Assembly: GCA_023253575.1 (NCBI GenBank)
Contig: JALRGB010000338.1
Location: 1 to 11,118, forward strand
Source of the DNA: Verrucomicrobiales bacterium
Lineage (GTDB): Bacteria > Verrucomicrobiota > Verrucomicrobiia > Verrucomicrobiales > V1-33
Length of the DNA stretch: 11,118 nucleotides
Reading direction: 5' to 3'
The position numbers and the translations under genes were made by a program. This document shows positions 1 to 6,154 of this stretch, in pieces. Position 1 is the stretch's first letter, and every line of letters starts with the position of its first letter. The notes below the pieces were generated by a model. It saw only the letters and a list, made by a program, of their open reading frames with translations, was not told where the DNA came from and did not search any database.

Positions 1-295
1 CACGCGGGATCTGACCGCGCACGGCCGCACTCCGACCTTGGGCCAGCAAAGCAGCAGGTTTGCCTGCATCCACCGTGGCCGCAATCCATGCCGGAAGCCG
101 GCCTTTCACACTGCGAGCATACAAGGCGTCCGCCGCGGTCAAAAAAAGTCGAAGCCGGTGGCCCAGCCCCTCCAACTCGCGGACAAGTGACGGCGACAAG
201 GGAAATGGCTCCGGCGACAACAACCATTCCTTGTCCGCAAAAAGCCCCTCCGAAGGGAAAGCAGCTCGCAATGAGTCAGCTGTAATCATGGCCAT
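1..295 (-). CDS. Unrecognised protein, N-terminal part (runs off the window edge)
   Basis: The minus strand is open from an ATG at 295 to the window edge, giving about 98 residues that begin MAMITADSLRAAF. The reading frame contains motifs such as LLSPEPFPLSP, LYARSVKGRLPAWIA and a GKPA segment. Its amino-acid composition looks like a soluble, genuinely coded protein, and no stop codon occurs. It lies 10 bases after the stop of ruvA on the same strand, so the two are probably co-transcribed. There is no clear ribosome binding site; a GTG at 301 and a second ATG at 289 are alternative starts. I recall similar N-termini on large uncharacterised proteins of Verrucomicrobiota, possibly ATP-grasp related, but that is memory and the diagnostic part lies outside the window. 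No signal peptide or membrane segment is seen. The gene is probably real; its function is unknown. Confidence 0.7.
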   Translation of the reverse strand, partial: MAMITADSLRAAFPSEGLFADKEWLLSPEPFPLSPSLVRELEGLGHRLRLFLTAADALYARSVKGRLPAWIAATVDAGKPAALLAQGRSAAVRGQIPR

Positions 296-305
296 GGACA
301 CGACT

Positions 306-911
306 TCACGACGTCAACGAACGAAGCGCCCCCCGCAAAATGACGTCCGTGCCCGGCTCACCCGAGGTATCTTTAAGGAATTGCTCCACTGCCTTGTGTG
401 CATCTGGCTGCCGATACCCAAGCGAAACCAGTGCCAACACCGCATCATTGGCATGCGATTGCAAAGGCGGCGTCTGGCCGGCCGTCGCCGCTTCCCAAGC
501 CGCTGCCACCCCGACTTTGTCCCGCAGCTCCACCACGATCCGCTCCGCTGTCTTTTTCCCCACCCCTTTGATCCGACTCAACGCCGCCAAATCATTGCGG
601 GCCACACACGCCTTAAAGGTCGCCACCGGCATGCCACTCAAGACCGCCAATGCCAACTTCGGCCCAATCCCACTCACCTGGTTGATCAATAATCGAAATA
701 AATCACGCTCCTCCTCGCTGGCAAAACCGTAAAGATCATGCGCATCTTCCCGAACCTGCAAATGCGTCAACAAACGCACCGCCTGCCCAACTCCAGGTAA
801 CGCATCGTACGTCGAGATCGGAATATGCACGCCGTATCCAACCCCGCCCACATCGACCACCGCGCGGTTGGGAAAGCTCTCAGCAAGATGGCCTCTCAGA
901 AAAGTAATCAT
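306..911 (-). CDS. ruvA: Holliday junction branch migration protein RuvA
   Basis: RuvA forms tetramers that bind four-way DNA junctions and load the RuvB motor for branch migration during recombinational repair in the cytoplasm. The 201-residue product starts MITFLRG, matching the usual RuvA N-terminus. Residues 1-64 form the OB-fold domain, with VGYGV (24-29) and REDAHDLYGF (54-63). Two helix-hairpin-helix motifs follow, VSGIGPKLALAVLS (79-92) and IKGVGKKTAERIV (114-126), then an acidic linker and the RuvB-contacting C-terminal domain (about 153-201). The length is normal for the family. The frame stays open upstream to a TTG at 917, but the ATG at 911 is preferred because it gives the family N-terminus. 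No ruvB or ruvC is adjacent. The downstream partner on the same strand is the partial gene ending at the window edge. Thioredoxin is transcribed divergently, so the 154 bp between them should hold both promoters. Confidence 0.97.
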   Translation of the reverse strand: MITFLRGHLAESFPNRAVVDVGGVGYGVHIPISTYDALPGVGQAVRLLTHLQVREDAHDLYGFASEEERDLFRLLINQVSGIGPKLALAVLSGMPVATFKACVARNDLAALSRIKGVGKKTAERIVVELRDKVGVAAAWEAATAGQTPPLQSHANDAVLALVSLGYRQPDAHKAVEQFLKDTSGEPGTDVILRGALRSLTS

Positions 912-1065
912 GAACAAATGATGATTTGAAGCGTTATCCGGAGTGCGGCACTTGTCACCGTCCAGTTCTCACTTCCGCTCGTCATCACTGATCACGCAAA
1001 ACATCCGTTTGCAATCGCTCCGACGGGTCGCATACATCAGTTTTCCAACCCCACATCTCATTGCT

Positions 1066-1395
1066 ATGGCCAACCCATCCATCGTCACCATCGCCGGAGG
1101 CAATTTTGCCGCCGAGGTCACCGCGTCTGACAAACCTGTTCTTGTCGACTTCTGGGCTGAATGGTGCGGTCCATGCAAAATGCTTTCGCCTGTTCTTGAT
1201 GAACTGGCTGTCGAGCTCGGCGACACCGTGAAAATCGCCAAGGTGAACGTCGACGACAACCGCGACCTCGCTGTGCAGTTCGGCATCAAATCGATCCCCA
1301 TGCTCTTGTTCTTCAAAGACGGTGAAATCAAAGACAAGGTGGTCGGCCTGATGCCTAAAGATACGCTCGCGCAAAAGCTTAAAGCGCTCATCTAG
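1066..1395 (+). CDS. trxA: Thioredoxin
   Basis: This is a small cytoplasmic dithiol oxidoreductase that reduces disulfides in ribonucleotide reductase and other clients and is itself recycled by thioredoxin reductase. The product of 109 residues has the active-site motif WCGPCK with Cys34 and Cys37, the buried acid Asp28, the cis-proline Pro78 in SIPM, and the usual FKDGE turn near the C-terminus. The frame is open upstream to an ATG at 943, which would add 41 residues. That extension is Ser/Arg rich without a hydrophobic core, so the start at 1066 (MANPSIVT) is chosen because it gives the standard thioredoxin length. No good ribosome binding site precedes it. A weak sigma70-like pair, TTGCAA (1009-1014) and CATACA (1031-1036), lies upstream. 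The gene is divergent from ruvA and followed by a repeat block. The gene symbol is assigned by family; a paralogue elsewhere in the genome could be the main TrxA. Confidence 0.95.
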   Translation: MANPSIVTIAGGNFAAEVTASDKPVLVDFWAEWCGPCKMLSPVLDELAVELGDTVKIAKVNVDDNRDLAVQFGIKSIPMLLFFKDGEIKDKVVGLMPKDTLAQKLKALI

Positions 1396-1404
1396 AGAAA
1401 ATTG

Positions 1405-1422
1405 CGGCTGAAAGCACAGCCG
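1405..1422 (+). terminator. Possible weak terminator hairpin after thioredoxin
   Basis: A perfect 6-bp inverted repeat, CGGCTG/CAGCCG with a 6-base loop, starts 10 bases after the thioredoxin stop codon. No run of T follows, so intrinsic termination would be weak. It may instead be part of the REP-like repeat block that begins here. Confidence 0.3.
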
Positions 1423-1494
1423 ACCAGTCAGAGAGCCAACGCCCGCACCCGCGGGTGAGCGTGGAAAGGGTGCCGCCGACGTGGCGGGCCTCGA

Positions 1495-1600
1495 GTCCAA
1501 CGGGGAGAGGCCGCCAGGTGAACTTTGCCTTACCAGCCCCAACGGGGAGGGGCCGTGAGACGAACCACGCCTTCCCAGTCCCAACGGGGAGGGGCCGTGA
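1495..1600. repeat. Three tandem 41-42 bp REP-like units
   Basis: Three head-to-tail copies begin at 1495, 1536 and 1578. Each has a core close to CCAACGGGGAGGGGCCGTGA; copy 1 is more diverged. Copies 1 and 2 are followed by a spacer of the type GAACnnnGCCTTnCCA, and copy 3 is interrupted by a different hairpin. Each core contains the self-complementary element CCCC/GGGG. Reading the minus strand gives RPLPVG three times in a frame of about 85 codons, but that is a by-product of the repeat and not a gene. The block lies between the thioredoxin gene and the 3' end of the DUF1802 gene, so it sits between converging genes. Confidence 0.75.
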
Positions 1601-1748
1601 AAGCCTAGGGCATCGCCCTAGTTTTGGGCCGTAAAACAGTGGCAAGCCCTGTAGGGGCGCAATGAATAGGTGGCTTTCTGGCCGAGGACTTCAGCCTCGA
1701 ACTTCACGGCGTTGTCCATGAGAAGGGGCCTCAAGCGGAAGCTTAAGC
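1601..1748. repeat. Mosaic of small hairpin repeats, apparently non-coding
   Basis: This stretch continues the repeat block. A perfect 7-bp hairpin CTAGGGC-ATC-GCCCTAG occupies 1605-1621. A GCCC/GGGC stem follows around 1644-1657, then a CGAGG/CCTCG stem around 1682-1698. I see no convincing coding frame in 1396-1748. Patches of this kind resemble interspersed repeats of PVC-group genomes, but that likeness is from memory. The DUF1802 stop codon lies immediately to the right. Confidence 0.5.
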
Positions 1749-2324
1749 TCACAGTCCCCCCGGAGGCATCAGCTTCATCAATTGCTCCATCCGGAGCTGA
1801 TGCTCAGCATCCTCCAAAACCGGTTCCATCACCGCTTCCTCGGATTGGGGAAGATCGACCCATGATCGACACCCTCCAAAACGCTTTTCCATCGTCAGCG
1901 TGATCGGAACCATCAGTCGGAAAACCCGGACCACAGCCACACTCAAACCAGCCTCCCCTCCATAGCCAAAACGCTCGCGGACAACTTCCTCTTTCCAAAT
2001 GTGATGCGGCCTCAGCGCCTCCACCATGGCCCAATCATCTAGGCGCCCGCTCCATTCAACCACAGCCGCCAGCCGGATAACAATTTCTTCAGGCCGCTCC
2101 AAATCCGCCAACGCCAACTGGCTCGGCTCCCACCACACCTGCGCCTGCTGCTGGTGAAAATGCGTCGGAAACAGCAAAAAACGATCACGCTGCCATTGAA
2201 ATCCCCCCTTCCCTTCCGCAATCCCCCCTTTGCGCATCATCAAGGACTGCCGACCCGCCCCCAGCGCGTCGCACACCATCAACCATTCCTTAAAACCTAC
2301 CACCTCCGATTTAAGCGTCATCAT
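1749..2324 (-). CDS. DUF1802 family protein
   Basis: The 191-residue product matches the conserved layout of DUF1802 proteins, whose biochemical role is not established as far as I know. Recognisable segments are FKEWLMVCDALGAGRQSLMM (11-30) running into RKGGIAEG (31-38), FLLFPTHFHQQ (49-59), LRPHHIWKEEVVRERFGYG (104-122), VRVFRL (132-137) and GCRSWVDLP (151-159). The length is normal for the family. No signal peptide or membrane segment is visible, so it is probably cytoplasmic. The start is a double ATG at 2324/2321 with only weak ribosome-binding potential (GCTGAG just upstream). A C-rich/G-poor upstream stretch carries a G-quadruplex motif on this gene's coding strand. It converges on thioredoxin across the repeat block and stands divergent from tRNA-His and rnc. 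The family call is confident; the function is unknown. Confidence 0.9.
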   Translation of the reverse strand: MMTLKSEVVGFKEWLMVCDALGAGRQSLMMRKGGIAEGKGGFQWQRDRFLLFPTHFHQQQAQVWWEPSQLALADLERPEEIVIRLAAVVEWSGRLDDWAMVEALRPHHIWKEEVVRERFGYGGEAGLSVAVVRVFRLMVPITLTMEKRFGGCRSWVDLPQSEEAVMEPVLEDAEHQLRMEQLMKLMPPGGL

Positions 2325-2393
2325 CTCAGCAATTTCGCCCTCCTGCGCCCCGCCGCCAACACATTTCTAGTCCACACCACCACCCCATCATCG

Positions 2394-2412
2394 CCCAACC
2401 CACCCGTAACCC
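2394..2412 (-). other. Predicted G-quadruplex motif upstream of the DUF1802 gene
   Basis: Read on the minus strand, this is GGGTTACGGGTGGGTTGGG: four runs of three G with loops of 4, 1 and 2 bases. It meets the strict G3 quadruplex pattern with short loops, which usually fold stably. It lies about 70 bases upstream of the DUF1802 start on the coding strand, within a stretch (about 2340-2500) that has very few G on the plus strand. If transcribed it would lie in the 5' leader. Whether it folds or acts is unknown. Confidence 0.6.
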
Positions 2413-2553
2413 ACTCGCAAAAAGCCCCATTCCACCACCACCCGCTCGCTCAGCCCCAAAAAAAGCCATCTCACCCCCTCCACCACACTCCAATAAAGAA
2501 ATTACTGGAACGCTCACGCATCTCATGCCATCATACCTCTCAGCTCATCCCAT

Positions 2554-2629
2554 GGTGACCGTAGCTCAATGGTAGAGTCCCAGATTGTGATTCTGGTTGT
2601 TGCGGGTTCGAGCCCCGTCGGTCACCCCA
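2554..2629 (+). tRNA. tRNA-His(GTG)
   Basis: The sequence folds as a complete cloverleaf. The acceptor stem pairs GTGACCG (2555-2561) with CGGTCAC (2619-2625). The anticodon stem CCAGA/TCTGG encloses the loop TTGTGAT with anticodon GTG at 2587-2589. The T arm contains GGTTCGAGCC. The histidine identity features are present: an extra G at position -1 (2554) opposite the discriminator C73 (2626). The CCA end is encoded (2627-2629). It carries histidine to the ribosome. It stands alone, with no second tRNA nearby, 100 bp upstream of rnc. Confidence 0.97.
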
Positions 2630-2655
2630 CTTTTCTTCTCGTCACATCCATAGGA

Positions 2656-2688
2656 CGCACAAGACCCATATGATTCATATGATGTGCG
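2656..2688. promoter_or_regulatory. Palindrome between tRNA-His and rnc
   Basis: CATATGA-T-TCATATG (2667-2681) is a 15-bp palindrome with a single central base. It is flanked by further complementary arms CGCAC (2656-2660) and GTGCG (2684-2688). No T tract follows, so it is not a clear intrinsic terminator. It could be a processing or stop hairpin for the tRNA transcript, or an operator for rnc, whose start codon lies 41 bases downstream. The symmetry is seen directly; the role is inferred. Confidence 0.4.
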
Positions 2689-2729
2689 CCTCCCCTTCCG
2701 GATCGAGTCACCCTACAGCCCCTTGACGC

Positions 2730-3476
2730 ATGGAGGCGCTCGAAGCCCGCATCAGTTATACCTTCAGAAATCCACGGCTCCTCGCTGAGGCTCTGACCCA
2801 TCCCAGTCTCGCTTACGAGACTCAAGGTCCACACTTCGACAACCAACGGCTCGAGTTCCTCGGCGATGCCGTGCTGCAACTCATCCTGACCCGGAAAATC
2901 TTTCTGCTCTTTCCTCAATTGGACGAAGGCAGACTGACCAAACTCCGCTCCCAACTGGTCTCCCGTACCGCCCTGCAACGATACGCCCTGCGCATCGACC
3001 TCGGTGCTTACCTGCTCATGGGCAAAGGGGAGGCCTCCTCCGGTGGCCGGGAACGATCCTCCACCCTCGCCGATGCCGTCGAAGCCCTCGTCGGCGCCAT
3101 CTACATGGACTCAGATATCGACGCCACAACCACCGTCGTCATGCACCTGTGCCATGAGGAAATCTCCTCGCTCGACCTCAACCACGAACACCTGAATCCA
3201 AAAGGTCGTCTCCAAGAAATCATCCAAGCCACCGGGGCCCCCAGCCCACGCTACGAAATGCTCGATCAACGCGGCCCCGACCACCGCAAAGAATTTGTCT
3301 CCCGCGTCTTCTGGCAAAATGAACCGCTCGGCGTCGGTCAAGGCAGTAGTAAAAAACACGCCGAAGCAGACGCCGCTCGCAACGCGCTCAATCACCCCAT
3401 GGTCGTCGAGCTACTAGTCAAAAACCCCGTCCTCAATCCGAATAACTCCACCCGCCCTCTCCTCTCTGAACCATGA
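2730..3476 (+). CDS. rnc: Ribonuclease III
   Basis: RNase III cleaves double-stranded RNA, processing the 16S and 23S rRNA precursors and regulating some mRNAs; it acts as a cytoplasmic Mg2+-dependent homodimer. The 248-residue product carries the signature NQRLEFLGDAVL (38-49) with catalytic Glu42 and Asp46. The second metal-binding cluster is LADAVEALVGAIY (113-125), with Asp115 and Glu118. A double-stranded RNA-binding domain spans about 156-225, beginning NPKGRLQE and ending with GSSKKHAEADAARNAL. A short Pro/Asn-rich tail follows. All key residues are intact and the length is close to the usual 220-250. The start is the ATG at 2730, giving MEALEARISYTFRNP, which fits the family. No strong ribosome binding site is visible. 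It follows tRNA-His on the same strand. era or acpP, frequent partners elsewhere, are not adjacent. Confidence 0.96.
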   Translation: MEALEARISYTFRNPRLLAEALTHPSLAYETQGPHFDNQRLEFLGDAVLQLILTRKIFLLFPQLDEGRLTKLRSQLVSRTALQRYALRIDLGAYLLMGKGEASSGGRERSSTLADAVEALVGAIYMDSDIDATTTVVMHLCHEEISSLDLNHEHLNPKGRLQEIIQATGAPSPRYEMLDQRGPDHRKEFVSRVFWQNEPLGVGQGSSKKHAEADAARNALNHPMVVELLVKNPVLNPNNSTRPLLSEP

Positions 3477-3846
3477 AGAACTCAGGGAATGACTTGCTCA
3501 GAAATAGGAATAACTCTCAGCTTTGCGACGCAAGGCGCCAAATCTCACCGCCATTCCCGATCTCTCCCCTCGTTGTTCCCGCCCCGCTTCGCTGTGGAAC
3601 GCCCCATGGAAGGACATTGCACGCGTTACTCCCTGTTATTGGCGCCTAGAAGAGTAAGACAGGATTGAGAATCAAATATGATATCATTCTCTCCTCTGTG
3701 AAGAACAGGGGGTTTCGGAAATCGTCCGTGCCCACCACCCACACCACAAAACCATTTTTATTGTTAATACAAAAGAAATTCGGAATAGCCTGATAGTTTA
3801 ACTCTCCTAATTTTCTTTCTTTAAACGCCTGCGTTTTGCCCGCCTT
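3477..3846. other. Gene-free interval between rnc and mnmG
   Basis: No convincing gene is seen in these 370 bases. The left part contains a 9-bp inverted repeat, AGGCGCCAA (3533-3541) and TTGGCGCCT (3639-3647), that brackets about 100 bp. Inside it a GTTCCCGCCCCGCTTCGCTG stretch followed by GGAAC resembles a decayed REP-type hairpin. The right part (about 3650-3840) is clearly richer in A and T than the surroundings and should contain the mnmG promoter, for example around TTTTTATTGTTAATAC at 3756-3770. I cannot name a convincing -35/-10 pair. Confidence 0.5.
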
Positions 3847-5736
3847 ATGAGTGATTTTGTCTACCCTACCCTCTTCGACGTGGCCGTCATCGGAGCAGGT
3901 CACGCCGGCATCGAGGCCGCCCTCGCCGCCCAACGTCTCGGCTGTACGGTCGCTCTGCTCACTCAGAATCTCGACACCGTCGGTCAAATGTCCTGCAATC
4001 CTGCCATCGGCGGAGTCGCCAAAGGTCAAATGGTTCGGGAAATCGACGCCCTCGGCGGATTCATGGCTCTTAATACCGACGCCACCGCCATTCAGTTCCG
4101 CATGCTGAATCGTACCAAAGGCCCCAGCGTGCACTCCCCTCGCGCCCAGTGCGATAAAAAAGCCTACCAATACCGGGCCAAGGCCGTCCTCGAAGACACG
4201 CCGTCTCTCGAGATTTTTCAAGGTAGCGTGGCTCAGTTGCTCGTTAAAAATGACCAAGTCCAAGGTCTGGTCACTACGCTCGGGCTTGAGCTGCGCGCGC
4301 AATCGATTATTGTCAGCGCCGGCACCTTCATGCGGGGGTTGTTGCACGTCGGACTGCGCAATCAAGTCGGTGGTCGCCTTGGCGACGGAGTTTCTACTCT
4401 GAGTGATTCTCTGCGAGACCTGGGATTTGAGGTTGGTCGTTTCAAAACAGGTACCCCGTGTCGACTGAATGGACGCAGCATTGATTTCTCCAAATGTGAA
4501 CGCCAGGAAGGTGACGCTGTTGTCCAACCGTTTACGTTTTTACCGGAACGTCTGGCCCGTCGACCACACGAACTCTTTTCTTTGAATTCATGGGAGGCGG
4601 GAGCGTTCCACGTGGAACAATGGCCCTGCTGGATCACGCAAACCAGCCCGGAAACGCACGAGATCATCCGTCAAAACCTCCACCGCTCCGCTCTCTATGC
4701 GGGGGTCATCGAAGGCACCGGGCCGCGTTATTGCCCATCAATCGAAGACAAAGTCGTGCGCTTTGCCGACAAATCTCAACACCAGATCTTTTTAGAGCCC
4801 GAAGGACGCCATACCCACGAATATTACGTGAACGGTACTTCGACCAGTCTGCCTTACGAAGTCCAGTATCAATTCATCCGTTCCATTCGCGGATTGGAAA
4901 AAGCCGAGATCATCCGCCCCGCCTATGCGGTCGAATACGATTATTGTCCCCCCACCCAGCTGCGAACGACCCTTGAGACGAAAAAAGTTTCTGGATTGTA
5001 TTTTGCCGGCCAAATCAATGGCACTTCAGGCTACGAGGAAGCCGCGGCTCAAGGATTGATGGCCGGCACCAATGCGGCCCTTAAAGTGCAAGGTCGCGGC
5101 GAATTTGTACTCGGTCGTGAAGAAGCGTATATCGGCGTGCTGATCGATGACTTGGTGACCAAGGGAGTGACGGAGCCGTATCGCATGTTCACCAGCCGCG
5201 CTGAGCACCGCCTCCACCTCCGCCATGATAACGCTGATCTGAGACTGACTCCGCTCGCGACCAACATTGGTCTGGTCGATCCAACCCGAGCCGCGGCTGT
5301 TCTCGAGAAATCCTCTCGGGTGGAGGAGGCCATGACGCTGTTGCTGACCGAACGCCGCGAGGGTCAACCGCTGGCCAAATGGCTGCGGCGTCCAGAAATC
5401 ACGCTGTCGCAATTGCCCAGTGAATTGCTCGCTCGCTTTTCGACCGAGGTCTGGGCCGTGGTGGAGATCAATACCAAATACGCCGGGTACCTCGATCGAC
5501 AATCCGCCACCATCGCCAAAGCGAAACACCATCGCAGCTGGCGGATCGTCGACGGTTTCGACTACCTTGAACTCCGGGGCTTGAAAAAAGAGGCTTCACA
5601 AATTCTCGCTCAACATCGTCCGGCCACAGTCGGGGAAGCCGAACGCCTCATCGGAGTGACGCCAGCAGATATCGCGGTCTTAACCGTCGCTCTGGCCCGT
5701 CATCAGCGTCGCGAAGAAATGGACGGGGTGGAGTGA
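3847..5736 (+). CDS. mnmG: tRNA uridine-5-carboxymethylaminomethyl modification enzyme MnmG (GidA)
   Basis: With MnmE, MnmG installs the carboxymethylaminomethyl group on wobble uridine 34 of several tRNAs, using FAD and methylene-tetrahydrofolate. The 629-residue product has the normal family length. Its FAD-binding Rossmann motif GAGHAG lies at 16-21. It also has the signature SCNPAIGGVAKGQMVREIDALGG, the motif GPRYCPSIEDKVVRF carrying a conserved Cys, FAGQINGTSGYEEAAAQGLMAGTNAAL in the second FAD-binding region, SRAEHRLHLRHDNADLRLTP, and the C-terminal MnmE-contacting domain with YAGYLDRQ. One difference from the proteins I recall is TGTPCR where TGTPPR is usual. The start is the ATG at 3847, without a clear ribosome binding site. 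The usual neighbours rsmG (gidB), parA, parB and mnmE are absent from the window. However, a parS-like palindrome lies inside the reading frame and another just after the stop codon. Confidence 0.97.
   Translation: MSDFVYPTLFDVAVIGAGHAGIEAALAAQRLGCTVALLTQNLDTVGQMSCNPAIGGVAKGQMVREIDALGGFMALNTDATAIQFRMLNRTKGPSVHSPRAQCDKKAYQYRAKAVLEDTPSLEIFQGSVAQLLVKNDQVQGLVTTLGLELRAQSIIVSAGTFMRGLLHVGLRNQVGGRLGDGVSTLSDSLRDLGFEVGRFKTGTPCRLNGRSIDFSKCERQEGDAVVQPFTFLPERLARRPHELFSLNSWEAGAFHVEQWPCWITQTSPETHEIIRQNLHRSALYAGVIEGTGPRYCPSIEDKVVRFADKSQHQIFLEPEGRHTHEYYVNGTSTSLPYEVQYQFIRSIRGLEKAEIIRPAYAVEYDYCPPTQLRTTLETKKVSGLYFAGQINGTSGYEEAAAQGLMAGTNAALKVQGRGEFVLGREEAYIGVLIDDLVTKGVTEPYRMFTSRAEHRLHLRHDNADLRLTPLATNIGLVDPTRAAAVLEKSSRVEEAMTLLLTERREGQPLAKWLRRPEITLSQLPSELLARFSTEVWAVVEINTKYAGYLDRQSATIAKAKHHRSWRIVDGFDYLELRGLKKEASQILAQHRPATVGEAERLIGVTPADIAVLTVALARHQRREEMDGVE
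4604..4619. promoter_or_regulatory. parS-like ParB-binding site inside mnmG
   Basis: CGTTCCACGTGGAACA is palindromic over 14 of its 16 bases. It matches 13 of 16 positions of the canonical chromosomal parS TGTTTCACGTGAAACA, and 15 of 16 of the TGTTCCACGTGGAACA variant that I recall from pseudomonads. It is encoded as AFHVEQ around residue 253 of MnmG. parS sites nucleate ParB spreading and chromosome segregation near the origin. The sequence match is direct; binding is inferred. Confidence 0.65.
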
Positions 5737-5836
5737 AAGACCAGCCGTCGGGGATCGATCGCACGGGAGAGCCCACGCCAGACGAATCAGCCACCTCGAA
5801 TGCGATGACTGATTGGCTGGGGTAGGGTGGGGGATG

Positions 5837-5852
5837 TGTTCCATGTGGAACA
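5837..5852. promoter_or_regulatory. Second parS-like ParB-binding site, downstream of mnmG
   Basis: TGTTCCATGTGGAACA has perfect TGTTCC/GGAACA arms and matches 13 of 16 positions of canonical parS. It matches 15 of 16 of the TGTTCCACGTGGAACA variant, with C to T at position 8. It is 1,233 bp from the copy inside mnmG. Two such sites in 1.3 kb are unlikely by chance, which supports both; ParB binding is inferred. Confidence 0.65.
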
Positions 5853-5876
5853 TATTGGTTGGGCCTGGCCTTGCTT

Positions 5877-5957
5877 AACGTCGCGTTGACGCCGTTTTGA
5901 AAACGCTCGCCGAGCTGGGGCTCAGCGCTCCCGGGAACGCCGAGCCCCAGCTCGGCG
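5877..5957. repeat. Family B REP-like repeat, paired (BIME-like) copy
   Basis: This is a 59-base unit (5877-5935) followed by an inverted half unit. The arm at 5908-5927 (CGCCGAGCTGGGGCTCAGCG) pairs with 5938-5957 at 19 of 20 positions, around a 10-base loop. Each arm can also fold alone into a stem of about 8 bp closed by TGGG. A small upstream stem, CGTC/GACG, lies at 5879-5892. The other copy is at 10580-10638 and agrees at 50 of 59 positions. Paired inverted REP units of this kind are called BIMEs in enterobacteria. The hairpin could also stop transcription after mnmG. Confidence 0.85.
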
Positions 5958-5960
5958 TAT

Positions 5961-6024
5961 GAGAGGGGAGCCATCCACTTTTATCTCCGACTTGGCGGAT
6001 AAATGAGTGGCTGTCTGCAATGGG
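5961..6024. repeat. Family A palindromic repeat, copy 1
   Basis: This is the first of three related hairpins with the core CTTTTATC-(Cn)-CCGnCTTGGCGGATAAATGAGTGG. Here the CCACT/AGTGG and TTTATC/GATAAA arms pair around a CCG..CGG centre. The other copies are at 7053-7117 and 10472-10528, in the same orientation. This copy separates mnmG from the SUMF1-type gene. Confidence 0.85.
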
Positions 6025-6072
6025 TGGCCTCAAATATAAATATTGAATTATAGATGCTTGTTAGCGAACACT

Positions 6073-6100
6073 TTTACCTGACTGTATCTAGTCTCATAAT
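6073..6100 (+). promoter_or_regulatory. Possible sigma70-type promoter for the SUMF1-type gene
   Basis: TTTACC (6073-6078) and CATAAT (6095-6100) are separated by 16 bases, in an AT-rich segment 55 bases upstream of the ATG at 6155. The -10 element matches 5 of 6 consensus positions and the -35 element 4 of 6. This is a prediction from pattern only. Confidence 0.3.
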
Positions 6101-6154
6101 GAGCTCTTTGGTGAAAACTGAAAAGCTGAATCACATTCTGGGTCTGCAACGACG

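Larger units (their letters stand above)
5737..6154. other. Gene-free interval between mnmG and the SUMF1-type gene
   Basis: These 418 bases hold no credible gene. In order they contain a second parS-like palindrome (5837-5852), a REP/BIME-type repeat of family B (5877-5957), a family A hairpin repeat (5961-6024) and an AT-rich stretch (about 6030-6140) likely to carry the promoter of the downstream gene. A G-rich run (GGGGTAGGGTGGGGG, 5819-5833) has only three G tracts and is not a strict quadruplex motif. Confidence 0.7.

Noticed and set aside
943..1065. Extended N-terminus for thioredoxin, possibly a secretion signal
   Set aside because: The extra 41 residues are Ser/Arg rich without a hydrophobic core or cleavage site, and the downstream ATG gives the standard thioredoxin length.
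1388..1645. Minus-strand open frame of about 85 codons with RPLPVG three times
   Set aside because: It is created by the tandem 41-42 bp DNA repeat and lies in a non-coding block; nothing else in it looks protein-like.
2326..2526. Minus-strand open frame of 66 codons ending one base before the DUF1802 start
   Set aside because: It is Gly/Trp/Met-rich only because the strand is G-rich; there is no plausible domain. The stop next to the ATG is noted, but coupling is not supported.
3473..3649. Possible 58-residue ORF whose ATG overlaps the rnc stop codon (ATGA)
   Set aside because: The 4-base overlap suggests coupling, but the sequence has no recognisable motif, runs through a decayed REP-like stretch and has no coding-like composition.
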